From assembly GCA_900465915.1 (NCBI GenBank), contig UBKJ01000015.1, forward strand, positions 109,974 to 173,973: a stretch of 64,000 nt of DNA, read 5' to 3'. Below the pieces are notes generated by a model. The model saw only the letters and a program-made list of their open reading frames with translations. It made no database searches and was not told the origin of the DNA. The DNA is from Hyphomicrobiales bacterium (GTDB lineage: Bacteria; Pseudomonadota; Alphaproteobacteria; Rhizobiales; Rhizobiaceae). The translations under genes and the position numbers were made by a program. Of the stretch, positions 11,483-20,717 are shown one piece after another (the first letter of the stretch is position 1; each line of letters begins with the position of its first letter).

Positions 11483-12229
11483 ATGCTGCGAACCATGAAA
11501 ACCCTGACGCTGATTCCGGCCCGGCTGGGCTCGACGCGCCTGCCGGACAAGCCGCTGGCCGACATCTGCGGCAAGCCGATGATCGTGCGCGTCGCCGACC
11601 GCGCGGCGGCGGCGAAGCTGGGGCGCACCGTGGTCGCCACCGACAGCGAGGAGGTTTTCCGCGTCGTCCTGGCGCATGGCCACGAGGCGGTGATGACCCG
11701 CGCCGACCACGAATCCGGCTCCGACCGCATCCACGAGGCGCTGCGGACCCTCGATCCCGAAGGCGCGGTCGACGCCGTGGTCAACGTGCAGGGCGACCTG
11801 CCGACCATCGACCCCGACGTGATCCGCCGCGCGCTCGCCCCGCTCGCCGAAGGCCCGGCCGACATCGCCACGCTCGGCGTCGAGATCACGGAAGAGGCCG
11901 AGAAGACCAACCCCAACGTGGTCAAGATCGTCGGCTCCGCGATCGGCGAGAACCGCCTGCGCGCGCTCTATTTCACCCGCGCCACCGCGCCCTACGGCGA
12001 CGGCCCGCTCTATCACCATATCGGTCTCTACGCCTATCGCCGCGCGGCGCTGGAGCGTTTCGTGGCGCTGGGCCCGTCGCCCTTGGAAAAGCGCGAGAAA
12101 CTGGAGCAATTGCGCGCGCTCGAAGCCGGCATGCGCATCGACGCGGAGATCGTCGCCACCGTGCCGCTCGGCGTCGACACGCAGGCCGACCTTGACCGCG
12201 CGCGCCTCCTTGTCGCAGAGACTATCTGA
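11483..12229 (+). CDS. kdsB: 3-deoxy-manno-octulosonate cytidylyltransferase
   Basis: A 248-residue CMP-KDO synthetase that activates KDO for lipopolysaccharide core assembly in the cytoplasm. The nucleotide-binding start [14 protein letters not shown] (about 12-25) and the VNVQGDLP metal/substrate loop are diagnostic. The ATG at 11483 is preferred because AAGAGG (11472-11477) is five bases upstream; an internal ATG four codons later would also fit the family start. It is followed after 30 bases by pheA in the same direction, an arrangement common in Hyphomicrobiales. Confidence 0.93.
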   Translation: MLRTMKTLTLIPARLGSTRLPDKPLADICGKPMIVRVADRAAAAKLGRTVVATDSEEVFRVVLAHGHEAVMTRADHESGSDRIHEALRTLDPEGAVDAVVNVQGDLPTIDPDVIRRALAPLAEGPADIATLGVEITEEAEKTNPNVVKIVGSAIGENRLRALYFTRATAPYGDGPLYHHIGLYAYRRAALERFVALGPSPLEKREKLEQLRALEAGMRIDAEIVATVPLGVDTQADLDRARLLVAETI

Positions 12230-12259
12230 ACAGCCACCGAAGAAAGAACGAGCACGACG

Positions 12260-13123
12260 ATGACCACCAACCGGATTTCCTTTCAGGGCGAAGCGGGCGC
12301 CAATTCCGACACGGCCTGCCGCGACATGTTTCCCGGAATGGAGCCCCTGCCGTGCCCGACCTTCGAGGACGCCTTCAACGCGGTGGAAAGCGGCGCCGCC
12401 GACCTCGCCATGATCCCGATCGAGAACACGCTGGCCGGCCGCGTGGCGGATATCCATTACCTGCTGCCGCTCGCCGACATGCACATCGTCGGCGAATATT
12501 TCCTGCCGATCCATTTCCAGCTCATGGTGCTGCCGGGCGTCAGGCGCGAGGAGATCAAGACGGTCCACAGCCATATCCACGCGCTCGGCCAGTGCCGCAA
12601 GGTGATCCGCAACAACGGCTGGAAGCCCGTCATCGCCGGCGACACCGCCGGCGCGGCGCGGCTGGTGGCCGACATGCAGGACCGCTCCATGGCGGCGCTC
12701 GCCCCGCGGCTGGCCGCCGGCCTCTACGGCCTCGATATATTGGAAGAAAACGTCGAGGATTCGGAGGACAACGTCACCCGCTTCGTCGTTCTGTCCAAGA
12801 CGAAAAAATGGGCGGCGCGGCCGCAGAACGGCGAGCGCGTCATCACCACCTTCGTTTTCCGGGTGCGCAACGTGCCGGCGGCGCTCTACAAGGCGCTGGG
12901 CGGCTTCGCCACCAACGGGATCAACATGACGAAGCTCGAAAGCTACCAGATCGGCGGCCGCTTCATCGCCACCCAGTTCTACGCCGACATCGAGGGCCAT
13001 CCCGAGGACGACAATGTGCGGCTGGCGCTGGAGGAACTGGAGTTCTTCTCCAAGGAAGTGCGCATTCTCGGCGTCTACAAGGGCAGCGACGTGCGCGACA
13101 CGCATCTGCTGGCCGCGGAGTAA
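12260..13123 (+). CDS. pheA: Prephenate dehydratase
   Basis: A 287-residue stand-alone prephenate dehydratase that converts prephenate to phenylpyruvate in phenylalanine synthesis. The catalytic TRF motif is at 173-175 (NVTRFVVL), the N-terminal FQGEAGANSD block is intact, and a C-terminal ACT domain (about 190-280) contains the phenylalanine-sensing LESYQIGG segment in place of the usual ESRP. There is no chorismate mutase domain, as usual in alphaproteobacteria. It lies in a likely two-gene unit with kdsB and ends ten bases from the tail of nudC on the other strand. Confidence 0.94.
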   Translation: MTTNRISFQGEAGANSDTACRDMFPGMEPLPCPTFEDAFNAVESGAADLAMIPIENTLAGRVADIHYLLPLADMHIVGEYFLPIHFQLMVLPGVRREEIKTVHSHIHALGQCRKVIRNNGWKPVIAGDTAGAARLVADMQDRSMAALAPRLAAGLYGLDILEENVEDSEDNVTRFVVLSKTKKWAARPQNGERVITTFVFRVRNVPAALYKALGGFATNGINMTKLESYQIGGRFIATQFYADIEGHPEDDNVRLALEELEFFSKEVRILGVYKGSDVRDTHLLAAE

Positions 13124-13132
13124 GCCTTAGCT

Positions 13133-14074
13133 CTAGCTCTCGGCCCACGCCTTGATCAGATGGGTTGCGATCGCCCCCGACGGGGGCACGCGCAGCCCGT
13201 CCGCATGGCTTCCGTCCAGCATGGCGCGCACCTCGGCCTTGCCGAACCAGCGCCCGTCCTCCAGCTCCGAGCGGTCGATGACGAAATCGTCCGACAGCAC
13301 CTCGGCGTGGCAGCCGATCATCAGCGAATAGGGGAAGGGCCAGGGCTGGCTGGCGTGATAGGCGACGCGGCCGATGGAGAGCTGCATCTCCTCGCGGCAT
13401 TCGCGCCGCACCGCCGCCTCGATGGTCTCGCCATGGTCGATGAAGCCGGCGAGGCAGGAATAGGTGGCGGGCGCGAAATGCGGCCCGCGCGCCAGGATGC
13501 ATTTGTCGCCGCGCACCGGCAGCATGATCGCCACCGGATCGGTGCGCGGAAAATGCTCCACCCCGCAATTGGGGCACTGGCGCTTGACGCCGCCGCCGCG
13601 CATCTCGGTCGTATGGCCGCAGCGGCCGCAGAAGCGGTGATTGGCGTGCCACGCCGTCAGCGCCGCCGCCTGCGCCAGCGCGCCCAGCATGTCCGGCCCG
13701 AGCAGCCCTTCGGTATAGACCGAGCGATAGTCGCGCATCCTGAGCGGCTCGATAAGCGTCTCGGGGTCCTGCGCGGTCGTGAGCGCCACGATGGCCGCCC
13801 CGTCCTGAAAGCCCAGCAGCACCGGCTCCTCCAGCGCGGGCGCGAAGGCGCGCGCCTCGGCGAAGGAGAACAGCGCCCGCGGCCGCTCCGCCTCGGCGTA
13901 ATCCACCAGGAGCATGTTGCGGCCCAAAAGCATGACGCGGGTTTCCGGCAGCTCCAGCGCGGTGAAGGCGGCGTCGTTCTCGCGCTTTTCGGCGATGCGC
14001 TCGATGCGGTTGCCGGCGAAGCCGACGAAGCGGCTCGGCTCGATGTCCGGCAGGTCGTAGAGGCGGAAGGTCAT
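13133..14074 (-). CDS. nudC: NAD(+)/NADH diphosphatase
   Basis: A 313-residue Nudix hydrolase of the NudC branch, which cleaves NAD(H) and removes NAD caps from RNA. All three hallmarks are visible: a four-Cys zinc ribbon (Cys149, 152, 167, 170), the Nudix box GFIDHGETIEAAV...REECREEM-like region at about 210-232, and the NudC signature SQPWPFPYS at 242-250. The N-terminal domain (1-140) is the divergent NudC cap domain. It is probably co-transcribed with the HIT gene 18 bases upstream. Confidence 0.94.
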   Translation of the reverse strand: MTFRLYDLPDIEPSRFVGFAGNRIERIAEKRENDAAFTALELPETRVMLLGRNMLLVDYAEAERPRALFSFAEARAFAPALEEPVLLGFQDGAAIVALTTAQDPETLIEPLRMRDYRSVYTEGLLGPDMLGALAQAAALTAWHANHRFCGRCGHTTEMRGGGVKRQCPNCGVEHFPRTDPVAIMLPVRGDKCILARGPHFAPATYSCLAGFIDHGETIEAAVRRECREEMQLSIGRVAYHASQPWPFPYSLMIGCHAEVLSDDFVIDRSELEDGRWFGKAEVRAMLDGSHADGLRVPPSGAIATHLIKAWAES

Positions 14075-14092
14075 GACGGTTCCGGGAAAAAC

Positions 14093-14497
14093 TTAGAGGG
14101 CGGCGCGGACGGCGGCGATGAACTTCTCCGCCTCGGCCTCGGCGTAGGGCTGGCGGGTTCCGTGGCCCCAGACCGGGCCGGGCCAGCCGGCGTCGCCTTC
14201 CTTGCGGGCGATCACGTGCAGGTGCAGCTGCCGCACGATGTTGCCGAGCGCGCCGGTGTTGATCTTGTCGCAGCCGGTGATCTTCTTCAGCGCCTCGGCG
14301 ACGATGCCGGCCTCGAAGGTGAGCAGCGTCTGGTCGAGCGGCGTGAGGTCGTGGATTTCGGTCAGGCCGGCGCGGCGCGGGACCAGGATCAGCCACGGCC
14401 AGCGGGCGTCGTTCATCAGCCGAAGCTCGCACAGGCCGAGCGCGGCCACGGAAAAAGTGTCGGCGTCGAGCCGTTTGTCGAGTTCGAAGGATTGCAT
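14093..14497 (-). CDS. HIT-family nucleotide-binding protein
   Basis: A 134-residue histidine-triad fold protein. The active-site strand reads QLHLHVIARKEGD, keeping the first two His of HxHxH but with Ile in place of the third, a variant seen in a rhizobial HIT subgroup followed by WPGPVWG. Such proteins hydrolyse or transfer nucleoside phosphoramidates or dinucleotides; the substrate here is unknown. It lies directly upstream of nudC (18-base gap, same strand), so a joint role in nucleotide clean-up is plausible. The start ATG at 14497 is 66 bases from the divergent SRP RNA. Confidence 0.85.
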   Translation of the reverse strand: MQSFELDKRLDADTFSVAALGLCELRLMNDARWPWLILVPRRAGLTEIHDLTPLDQTLLTFEAGIVAEALKKITGCDKINTGALGNIVRQLHLHVIARKEGDAGWPGPVWGHGTRQPYAEAEAEKFIAAVRAAL

Positions 14498-14563
14498 GTG
14501 CGATTCGTATCAGTTTTTTTCGCTTCGCGCTTGCTTTTTGCGCGCCGATTGACGATATGCAGC

Positions 14564-14663
14564 GTGGGAGGTTGGTGGTGGACGAGCCACTCGCCAACCG
14601 GGTCAGGTCCGGAAGGAAGCAGCCCTAACGAGCACGGCGCGGGTCACCGCGCCAGCCTCCCAC
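14564..14663 (+). ncRNA. ffs: Signal recognition particle RNA, small bacterial type
   Basis: About 100 bases with terminal pairing GTGGGAGG (14564-14571) to CCTCCCAC (14656-14663) and the universally conserved domain IV apical region GGTCAGGTCCGGAAGGAAGC at 14601-14620, where Ffh binds. It guides ribosomes making membrane proteins to FtsY. The gene sits between the HIT gene and dnaX on the plus strand, its usual place in this group. Ends are set from the terminal helix and may be off by a few bases. Confidence 0.95.
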
Positions 14664-14780
14664 CCTTTCTCTCACGCCTCGACGCCTGTTGATGGGTCGC
14701 CTCCGCGGTTGACGCTGATTGGCCGGCCGGTCCACACTGGCGCGAGGAAAACGGAGCGAATGGAGCACGGAAGGGTCGCC

Positions 14781-16589
<1,809 letters not shown>

Positions 16590-16611
16590 CACGAGCATAA
16601 CGGAGACGACC

Positions 16612-16935
16612 ATGCGCGACATGATGGGCATGATGAAGCAGGCGAAGGAGCTGCAGGCCAAGATGAAGGCCATGCAGGACGAGGTCGCCAATCTGGAGGC
16701 GAACGCCTCGTCGGGCGGCGGGCTGGTGACGCTGACGCTTTCGGGCAAGGGGACGCTGTCGAGCCTCAAGGTCGACCCGTCGCTGATGAAGGAGGACGAG
16801 GCGGAGATCCTCGAAGACCTCATCATCGCCGCCCATAACGACGCCAAGGCCAAGCTCGAAGCCGCCATGGCCGAGAAGACCCAGGCGCTGACGGCCGGAC
16901 TGCCGATCCCTCCGGGGTTCAAGCTGCCGTTCTGA
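16612..16935 (+). CDS. ybaB: YbaB/EbfC nucleoid-associated protein
   Basis: A 107-residue DNA-binding protein of the YbaB/EbfC family, which forms dimers that bind the nucleoid. The N-terminal Met- and Lys-rich helix ([20 protein letters not shown]) and the short beta region ending in [11 protein letters not shown] are characteristic. It follows dnaX by 22 bases and precedes recR, the common recombination-repair cluster. Between it and recR lies the 110-base inverted repeat described separately. Confidence 0.93.
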   Translation: MRDMMGMMKQAKELQAKMKAMQDEVANLEANASSGGGLVTLTLSGKGTLSSLKVDPSLMKEDEAEILEDLIIAAHNDAKAKLEAAMAEKTQALTAGLPIPPGFKLPF

Positions 16936-16941
16936 GGTTTC

Positions 16942-17051
16942 AGGGGAGTAGGGGAATAAGGGAGTAGGGGAGTATGTTGAGATAATCGGTCAGCGACGCG
17001 AAGGCATCTTCCTTTCCCTACTCACTTACTCCCTTATTCCCCTACTCCCCT
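16942..17051. repeat. Inverted octamer repeat forming a long hairpin between ybaB and recR
   Basis: Left arm 16942-16966 and right arm 17027-17051 are perfect 25-base reverse complements, and weaker pairing continues inward for about one more octamer. The arms themselves are tandem octamers of the form A(G/A)GGGA(G/A)T. About 40 bases of unique sequence separate the arms. The right arm ends eight bases before the recR ATG, so in the transcript the hairpin sits just upstream of the recR ribosome-binding region. A second member of the same family starts at 63911. Confidence 0.9.
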
Positions 17052-17059
17052 AAAGAGCC

Positions 17060-17665
17060 ATGTCCAAACGAATAGCCGGTCCCGAAATCGAACGTCTGAT
17101 CCAGTTGCTGGCGCGTGTGCCGGGGCTGGGGCCGCGTTCGGCGCGCCGCGCGGCGCTGCACCTGATCAAGAAGAAGGAGGCGCTGCTGGTTCCGCTCGGC
17201 GACGCCATGCAGGACGCGGCCGAGAAGGTGCGCATCTGCTCGTGCTGCGGCAATGTCGATACGAGCGATCCCTGCACCATCTGCACCGACGAGCGCCGCG
17301 ACCCGGCGACCCTGATCGTGGTCGAGGACGTGTCGGACCTCTGGGCGCTGGAGCGGGCGGGAACGATGAACGTGCGCTATCACGTCTTGGGCGGGCGGCT
17401 GTCGCCGCTCGACGGCGTCGGGCCGGACGACCTCAACATCAAGGGGCTGGTCGAGCGCGTGGCGCAGGGCGTGGTCAAGGAAGTGATCCTCGCCGTCAAC
17501 GCCACCGTCGAGGGCCAGACCACCGCCCATTACATCACCGACCAATTGACGGATTTCGACGTGCGCGTCACCCGGCTCGCCCATGGCGTGCCGGTGGGCG
17601 GCGAACTGGATTATCTCGACGAAGGCACGCTCGCCGCGGCCTTGCGGGCGCGCACCGCGCTCTGA
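17060..17665 (+). CDS. recR: Recombination mediator RecR
   Basis: A 201-residue RecR, which loads RecA at gaps with RecF/RecO. The helix-hairpin-helix (about 18-33, [16 protein letters not shown]), the four-Cys zinc finger (Cys60, 63, 72, 75, with an extra Cys62) and the Toprim domain ([14 protein letters not shown] onward) are in order. The ending LDEGTL is the normal C-terminus. The start at 17060 is fixed by family length; the ribosome-binding site is weak (AAAGAG almost touching the ATG), probably because the inverted repeat abuts it, so expression may depend on upstream translation or on melting of the hairpin. Confidence 0.95.
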   Translation: MSKRIAGPEIERLIQLLARVPGLGPRSARRAALHLIKKKEALLVPLGDAMQDAAEKVRICSCCGNVDTSDPCTICTDERRDPATLIVVEDVSDLWALERAGTMNVRYHVLGGRLSPLDGVGPDDLNIKGLVERVAQGVVKEVILAVNATVEGQTTAHYITDQLTDFDVRVTRLAHGVPVGGELDYLDEGTLAAALRARTAL

Positions 17666-17681
17666 CCCTGGGGAGACGCGC

Positions 17682-18932
17682 ATGACGGTGACTTTCTGGA
17701 AGCGAATCGCCGTCGCGGCGCTTGCGGCGCTCCTGCCGGCTTCGGCCGTGGCCGCGCCCTCCCATGCCGAAATCGAGGCGCAGTATCGCGTCTGGCTCGA
17801 CAAGGACCTGTGGCCGGAAGCGCAGAAGGCCGGCGTGCCGCGCGCCGTCTTCGACCGCGCCTTCGCGGGCGTCACCATCAACTGGAAGTTGCCCGACCTG
17901 GTCGTGCCCGGCGAAAAGCCGTCCGGCCCGCAGGAACAGAAACAGGCCGAATTCGGCGCGCCGGGCAAATATTTCAACGCCAAGACCATGGCCATGGTCA
18001 CCGACGGCGGCCGCGCCCGCTATCGCCGCTATGGCGACCTCTTGAAGCGGATCGAGAAGCGCTACGGCGTGCCGGGCGAGATCGCGCTGGCGATCTGGGG
18101 CCGCGAATCGGGCTTCGGCACGGTGAAGATCCCCTACAACGCCTTCGAGGTGCTGGGGACCAAGGCCTATCTCTCGACGCGCAAGGACATGTTCCGCAAG
18201 GAGCTGGTGGCCGCGCTGCAGATCGTCGCCAGGGGCTATATCGACGCCGGCTCGATGAAAAGCTCCTGGGCCGGCGCGCTCGGCCAGCCGCAATTCATGC
18301 CGACCATCTATCTCAAGGACGCCGTCGATTTCGACGGCGACGGCAAGCGCGACATCTGGAGCTCCACTCCCGACACGCTCGCCTCCATCGCGAGCTATCT
18401 CAAGGAGCGCGGCTGGCAGGGCGGCCGCAGCTGGGGCTACGAGGTGCGCCTGCCGCAAGGCGTCTCCTGTTCGCTGGAAGGCCCCGACCAAGGCAAGCCG
18501 CTCGCCGAATGGCGCAGGCTGGGCGTGACGCGCGCCGACGGAAAGCCTTTCCCGGCGGCGGAGGAGAAGGGCCAATCCTTCCTGGTGACGCCGGCCGGCC
18601 GCTTCGGCCCGGCCTTCGTCGTGTCGCCCAATTTCTACGTCCTCAAGGACTACAATATGAGCGACCTCTACGCGCTGTTCATCGGCCATGTCGGCGACCG
18701 CATCGCCGCCGGCGCCGGCGATTTCCGCGGCGCGTGGGGCGACGTCGGCGGCATGTACCGCTCCGACATCGCCGCCATGCAGAAGCGGCTTCAGGCGCAG
18801 GGCTACGACGTCGGCAAGACCGACGGCCTGCCCGGCTTCAAGACCCGCCGCTCCATCGGCCTCTGGCAGGCCAAAAACGGCCAGCCCGCCACCTGCTTCC
18901 CCCAGCCGGCCCTGCTGCGCCAGATCCGCTAG
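17682..18932 (+). CDS. Lytic murein transglycosylase, MltB/SLT_2 family
   Basis: A 416-residue periplasmic peptidoglycan hydrolase. A Sec signal peptide (about 1-25, ending ASAVAA) is followed by an SLT_2 domain with catalytic Glu142 in WGRESGFG and the GALGQPQFMPT substrate block, then a C-terminal peptidoglycan-binding domain (about 345-410, IAAMQKRLQAQGYDVG...DGLPGFKTR). There is no lipobox, so it is soluble in the periplasm rather than anchored like E. coli MltB. It would cleave glycan strands to 1,6-anhydro products; the Yej operon in this window could take up peptides released from the wall, though that link is speculative. GGGAG ahead of ATG 17682 sets the start; the frame is open further upstream in recR. 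Confidence 0.92.
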   Translation: MTVTFWKRIAVAALAALLPASAVAAPSHAEIEAQYRVWLDKDLWPEAQKAGVPRAVFDRAFAGVTINWKLPDLVVPGEKPSGPQEQKQAEFGAPGKYFNAKTMAMVTDGGRARYRRYGDLLKRIEKRYGVPGEIALAIWGRESGFGTVKIPYNAFEVLGTKAYLSTRKDMFRKELVAALQIVARGYIDAGSMKSSWAGALGQPQFMPTIYLKDAVDFDGDGKRDIWSSTPDTLASIASYLKERGWQGGRSWGYEVRLPQGVSCSLEGPDQGKPLAEWRRLGVTRADGKPFPAAEEKGQSFLVTPAGRFGPAFVVSPNFYVLKDYNMSDLYALFIGHVGDRIAAGAGDFRGAWGDVGGMYRSDIAAMQKRLQAQGYDVGKTDGLPGFKTRRSIGLWQAKNGQPATCFPQPALLRQIR

Positions 18933-18942
18933 ACGGGTTTAG

Positions 18943-19029
18943 CCGGCCGTCGATCCCGAAGCCTGCAAAGCCATGCAGGTTGAAATCATGGGCTTGTGAA
19001 ATACCCTGATTTCATTTCGGGAGAGAGAC
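18943..19029 (+). promoter_or_regulatory. Structured leader of first HG/C paralogue (copy 1 of duplicated leader)
   Basis: This segment and 19817-19910 are near-copies of one another and each ends at a GTG start. Copy 1 holds a CCTGCA/TGCAGG stem with six-base loop (18962-18979), then a second inverted repeat GAAATCA/TGATTTC (18982-18988 with 19007-19013), then the shared TTCATTTCGGGAG that provides the ribosome-binding site. The second arm lies just before that site, so folding or protein binding could control translation. I could not pick out a convincing -35/-10 pair. Confidence 0.6.
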
Positions 19030-19797
19030 GTGTACGCCGCCAATTTCAAAAGAAAAAATTCCGATCTTTATGAGCGGCATAAGAATTTCTACAATAGCGT
19101 GCTGGAAGAGATTCCCCAGCCGCCGCCGCGCCGGAGCAGAATGACGGCTCCTCACGGCCGTCAGCCTCTCGAAGGCGCTATCTATTCTCCCGATGTGGAG
19201 ACGTTCCTGGCTCCGGCGGAGGTCGGCGACTTCTGGCCGCAATATACGCCCGTGCGGAGCCTCAGGACGTTCGATTGCTGGTACAGCTACATCGACATCA
19301 TGGCGGAGACGGGCGCGACGCGTTTGAACGTGATCATGCACGGGTTCGATCTGAATGAAGGGGAATCGTTTCTCCGCACGGTTCGCGTATGGCCGCACGA
19401 AGATGTAGAAGGCATTGGTCCCCACGCCTATTCGAACCGCGTCAGGAACCTGATGCGGGGCGAAAACGTCGATCATATACATATGCTGACCTGTTATTCC
19501 GCCAATGGCGGTGAAAACGCCTTCGCGGCGCAGGTGGCCGAGAACACGGGATTGCCCGTGACGGGCTATCGCGGCGAGATGCTGGCCATGGGCGGCTCCG
19601 ACGTTCGGAGGGAGATCGATTCAGGCCGCAGCCCGGAGAACCGCGTCATCGGCGTCGGACCGCTGAATGCGCGCATGTATGACGGGCGGGCGAAGGTATG
19701 GCGCTCCACGGTGGTGGCCAAGGAGTTCCGCCCGTCCTTCGGCGCGCGGGGCTTCGACGACATGGCGTCGTTTTTCGAAGGCGCTTTCCTGCTGTGA
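19030..19797 (+). CDS. Unrecognised protein with clan CD-like His-Gly/Cys pattern, tandem copy 1
   Basis: A 255-residue protein I cannot assign to a named family. It has no signal peptide or membrane segment. Two features suggest a caspase-like (clan CD) cysteine peptidase or a relative of the C80 toxin self-processing domain: a hydrophobic strand ending in His104-Gly105 (TRLNVIMHGF), and 51 residues later a hydrophobic strand ending in Thr-Cys155 (HIHMLTCYSANGG), followed by FAAQVAENTGLPVTGYRGEM, which resembles the helix and strand after the catalytic Cys in C80-like domains. Start GTG 19030 follows GGGAGAG by five bases and aligns with copy 2. The 5' third is richer in A/T than neighbouring core genes, hinting at transfer. 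Function is not known; protease activity is inference. Confidence 0.8.
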   Translation: MYAANFKRKNSDLYERHKNFYNSVLEEIPQPPPRRSRMTAPHGRQPLEGAIYSPDVETFLAPAEVGDFWPQYTPVRSLRTFDCWYSYIDIMAETGATRLNVIMHGFDLNEGESFLRTVRVWPHEDVEGIGPHAYSNRVRNLMRGENVDHIHMLTCYSANGGENAFAAQVAENTGLPVTGYRGEMLAMGGSDVRREIDSGRSPENRVIGVGPLNARMYDGRAKVWRSTVVAKEFRPSFGARGFDDMASFFEGAFLL

Positions 19798-19816
19798 TCC
19801 GCGCTTGCTGCGCCGG

Positions 19817-19910
19817 GTTTTTGCCGGCCATCGCTTCCGAAGCCTGCAAGGCCATGCAGGTTGAAATTATGGTTTCATGACTTACCATGATTTCATTTCG
19901 GGAGACAAAA
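19817..19910 (+). promoter_or_regulatory. Structured leader of second HG/C paralogue (copy 2 of duplicated leader)
   Basis: Near-copy of 18943-19029. The first stem is CCTGCA/TGCAGG (19843-19848 with 19855-19860). The second is GAAATTATGG/CCATGATTTC (19863-19872 with 19885-19894), ten pairs with one G-T. Bases that differ from copy 1 tend to keep the pairing (GGG/CCC in copy 1, ATGG/CCAT here), which supports a folded RNA or a dyad operator. GGGAG six bases before GTG 19911 is the ribosome-binding site. Confidence 0.6.
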
Positions 19911-20675
19911 GTGTACGCCGCCAATTTTTTAAGGGAAAATCGATATACTTGTGAGCGGCACAAGTATTTCTATATGACTTTCTTGAGAAACACGCCCCAG
20001 CCCGCGCTGCGCAGGAAGCTGAAGGAGGCCCCTCACGGCCCTTACCCGCTGAAGGGCGCCATATATTCCGTCGACCTGGAGACATATATAGCGCCGGCGG
20101 TCGATCGCGATTTCTGGCCGCAGAACACGCCGATGCGGAGCCTCAGAATGTTCGATTGCTGGTACAGCTTTATCGACACCATGCCGGAGACGGGCGCGAC
20201 GCGTTTGAACGTGACCATGCACGGGTTCGATCTGGATGAAGGGGAATCGTTTCTCCGCACGGTTCACCCATGGTCGGACAAAGATAAACCCGGAATCGGC
20301 CCTGAGGAATATGCGGCCCGCGTCAGGAAGCTGATGGTGGGTGAAGACATCGATCATCTGCAGATGCTGACCTGCTATTCCGCCAATGGCGGTGAAAACG
20401 CCTTCGCGGCGCTGGTGGCCGAGGATATGGGAATGCCCGTGACGGGCTATCGCGGCGAGATGCTGGCCGTAACCGGCCCATCGCTCCGCGCCGCGCTCGC
20501 CGCCGGCAGGCCGAAGAACCGCACCATCGGCATCGGACCGCTGAACACGCGCATGTATTTTCCAAAGAAAGAGAAGTGGCTTCCCACGGCGGTGGGTAAG
20601 GAGTTCCGTCCGTCCTTCGGCGCGCGGGGTTTCGACGACATGGCGTCGTTTTTCGAAGGCGCCTTCCTGTTGTGA
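19911..20675 (+). CDS. Unrecognised protein with clan CD-like His-Gly/Cys pattern, tandem copy 2
   Basis: A 254-residue paralogue of the preceding gene, roughly two thirds identical by eye and colinear. His104-Gly105 (LNVTMHGF) and Cys155 (QMLTCYSANGG) are at the same positions, as are FDCWYS (Cys83), the GYRGEMLA segment and an almost invariant C-terminus (EFRPSFGARGFDDMASF). The N-terminal 40 residues and the region 118-140 have diverged most, so the pair is not a very recent duplication and both copies seem to be under selection. GTG 19911 is preferred over an ATG at 19887, because copy 1 has CTG at the equivalent place and the ATG lies inside the leader stem. A terminator follows nine bases after the stop. 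Confidence 0.8.
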   Translation: MYAANFLRENRYTCERHKYFYMTFLRNTPQPALRRKLKEAPHGPYPLKGAIYSVDLETYIAPAVDRDFWPQNTPMRSLRMFDCWYSFIDTMPETGATRLNVTMHGFDLDEGESFLRTVHPWSDKDKPGIGPEEYAARVRKLMVGEDIDHLQMLTCYSANGGENAFAALVAEDMGMPVTGYRGEMLAVTGPSLRAALAAGRPKNRTIGIGPLNTRMYFPKKEKWLPTAVGKEFRPSFGARGFDDMASFFEGAFLL

Positions 20676-20683
20676 TCTTTGGG

Positions 20684-20716
20684 CGAAGGGGAGCGCCGGC
20701 GCTCCCCTTCGTTTTC
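20684..20716 (+). terminator. Rho-independent terminator after the paralogue pair
   Basis: A twelve-base perfect stem CGAAGGGGAGCG/CGCTCCCCTTCG (20684-20695 with 20700-20711) with a CCGG loop is followed by TTTT. On the minus strand there is no T run, so it serves the plus-strand pair, ending two bases before the fdhA stop. Confidence 0.88.
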
Positions 20717-20717
20717 G

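Noticed and set aside
14721..14780. N-terminal extension of dnaX from 14709
   Set aside because: It begins close to the SRP RNA, has no ribosome-binding site and is not part of the family N-terminus.
16942..17051. CRISPR array
   Set aside because: The repeats are 8 bases, contiguous and inverted around one spacer; there are no regularly spaced 25-40 base repeats or cas genes.
19887..19913. ATG at 19887 as the start of the second paralogue
   Set aside because: It lies in the leader stem and the first paralogue has CTG there; the GTG at 19911 aligns with the first paralogue and has the ribosome-binding site.
18933..20716. Mobile element around the paralogue pair
   Set aside because: No transposase, integrase, terminal inverted repeats or target duplication were seen; the duplicated leader belongs to the gene unit itself.
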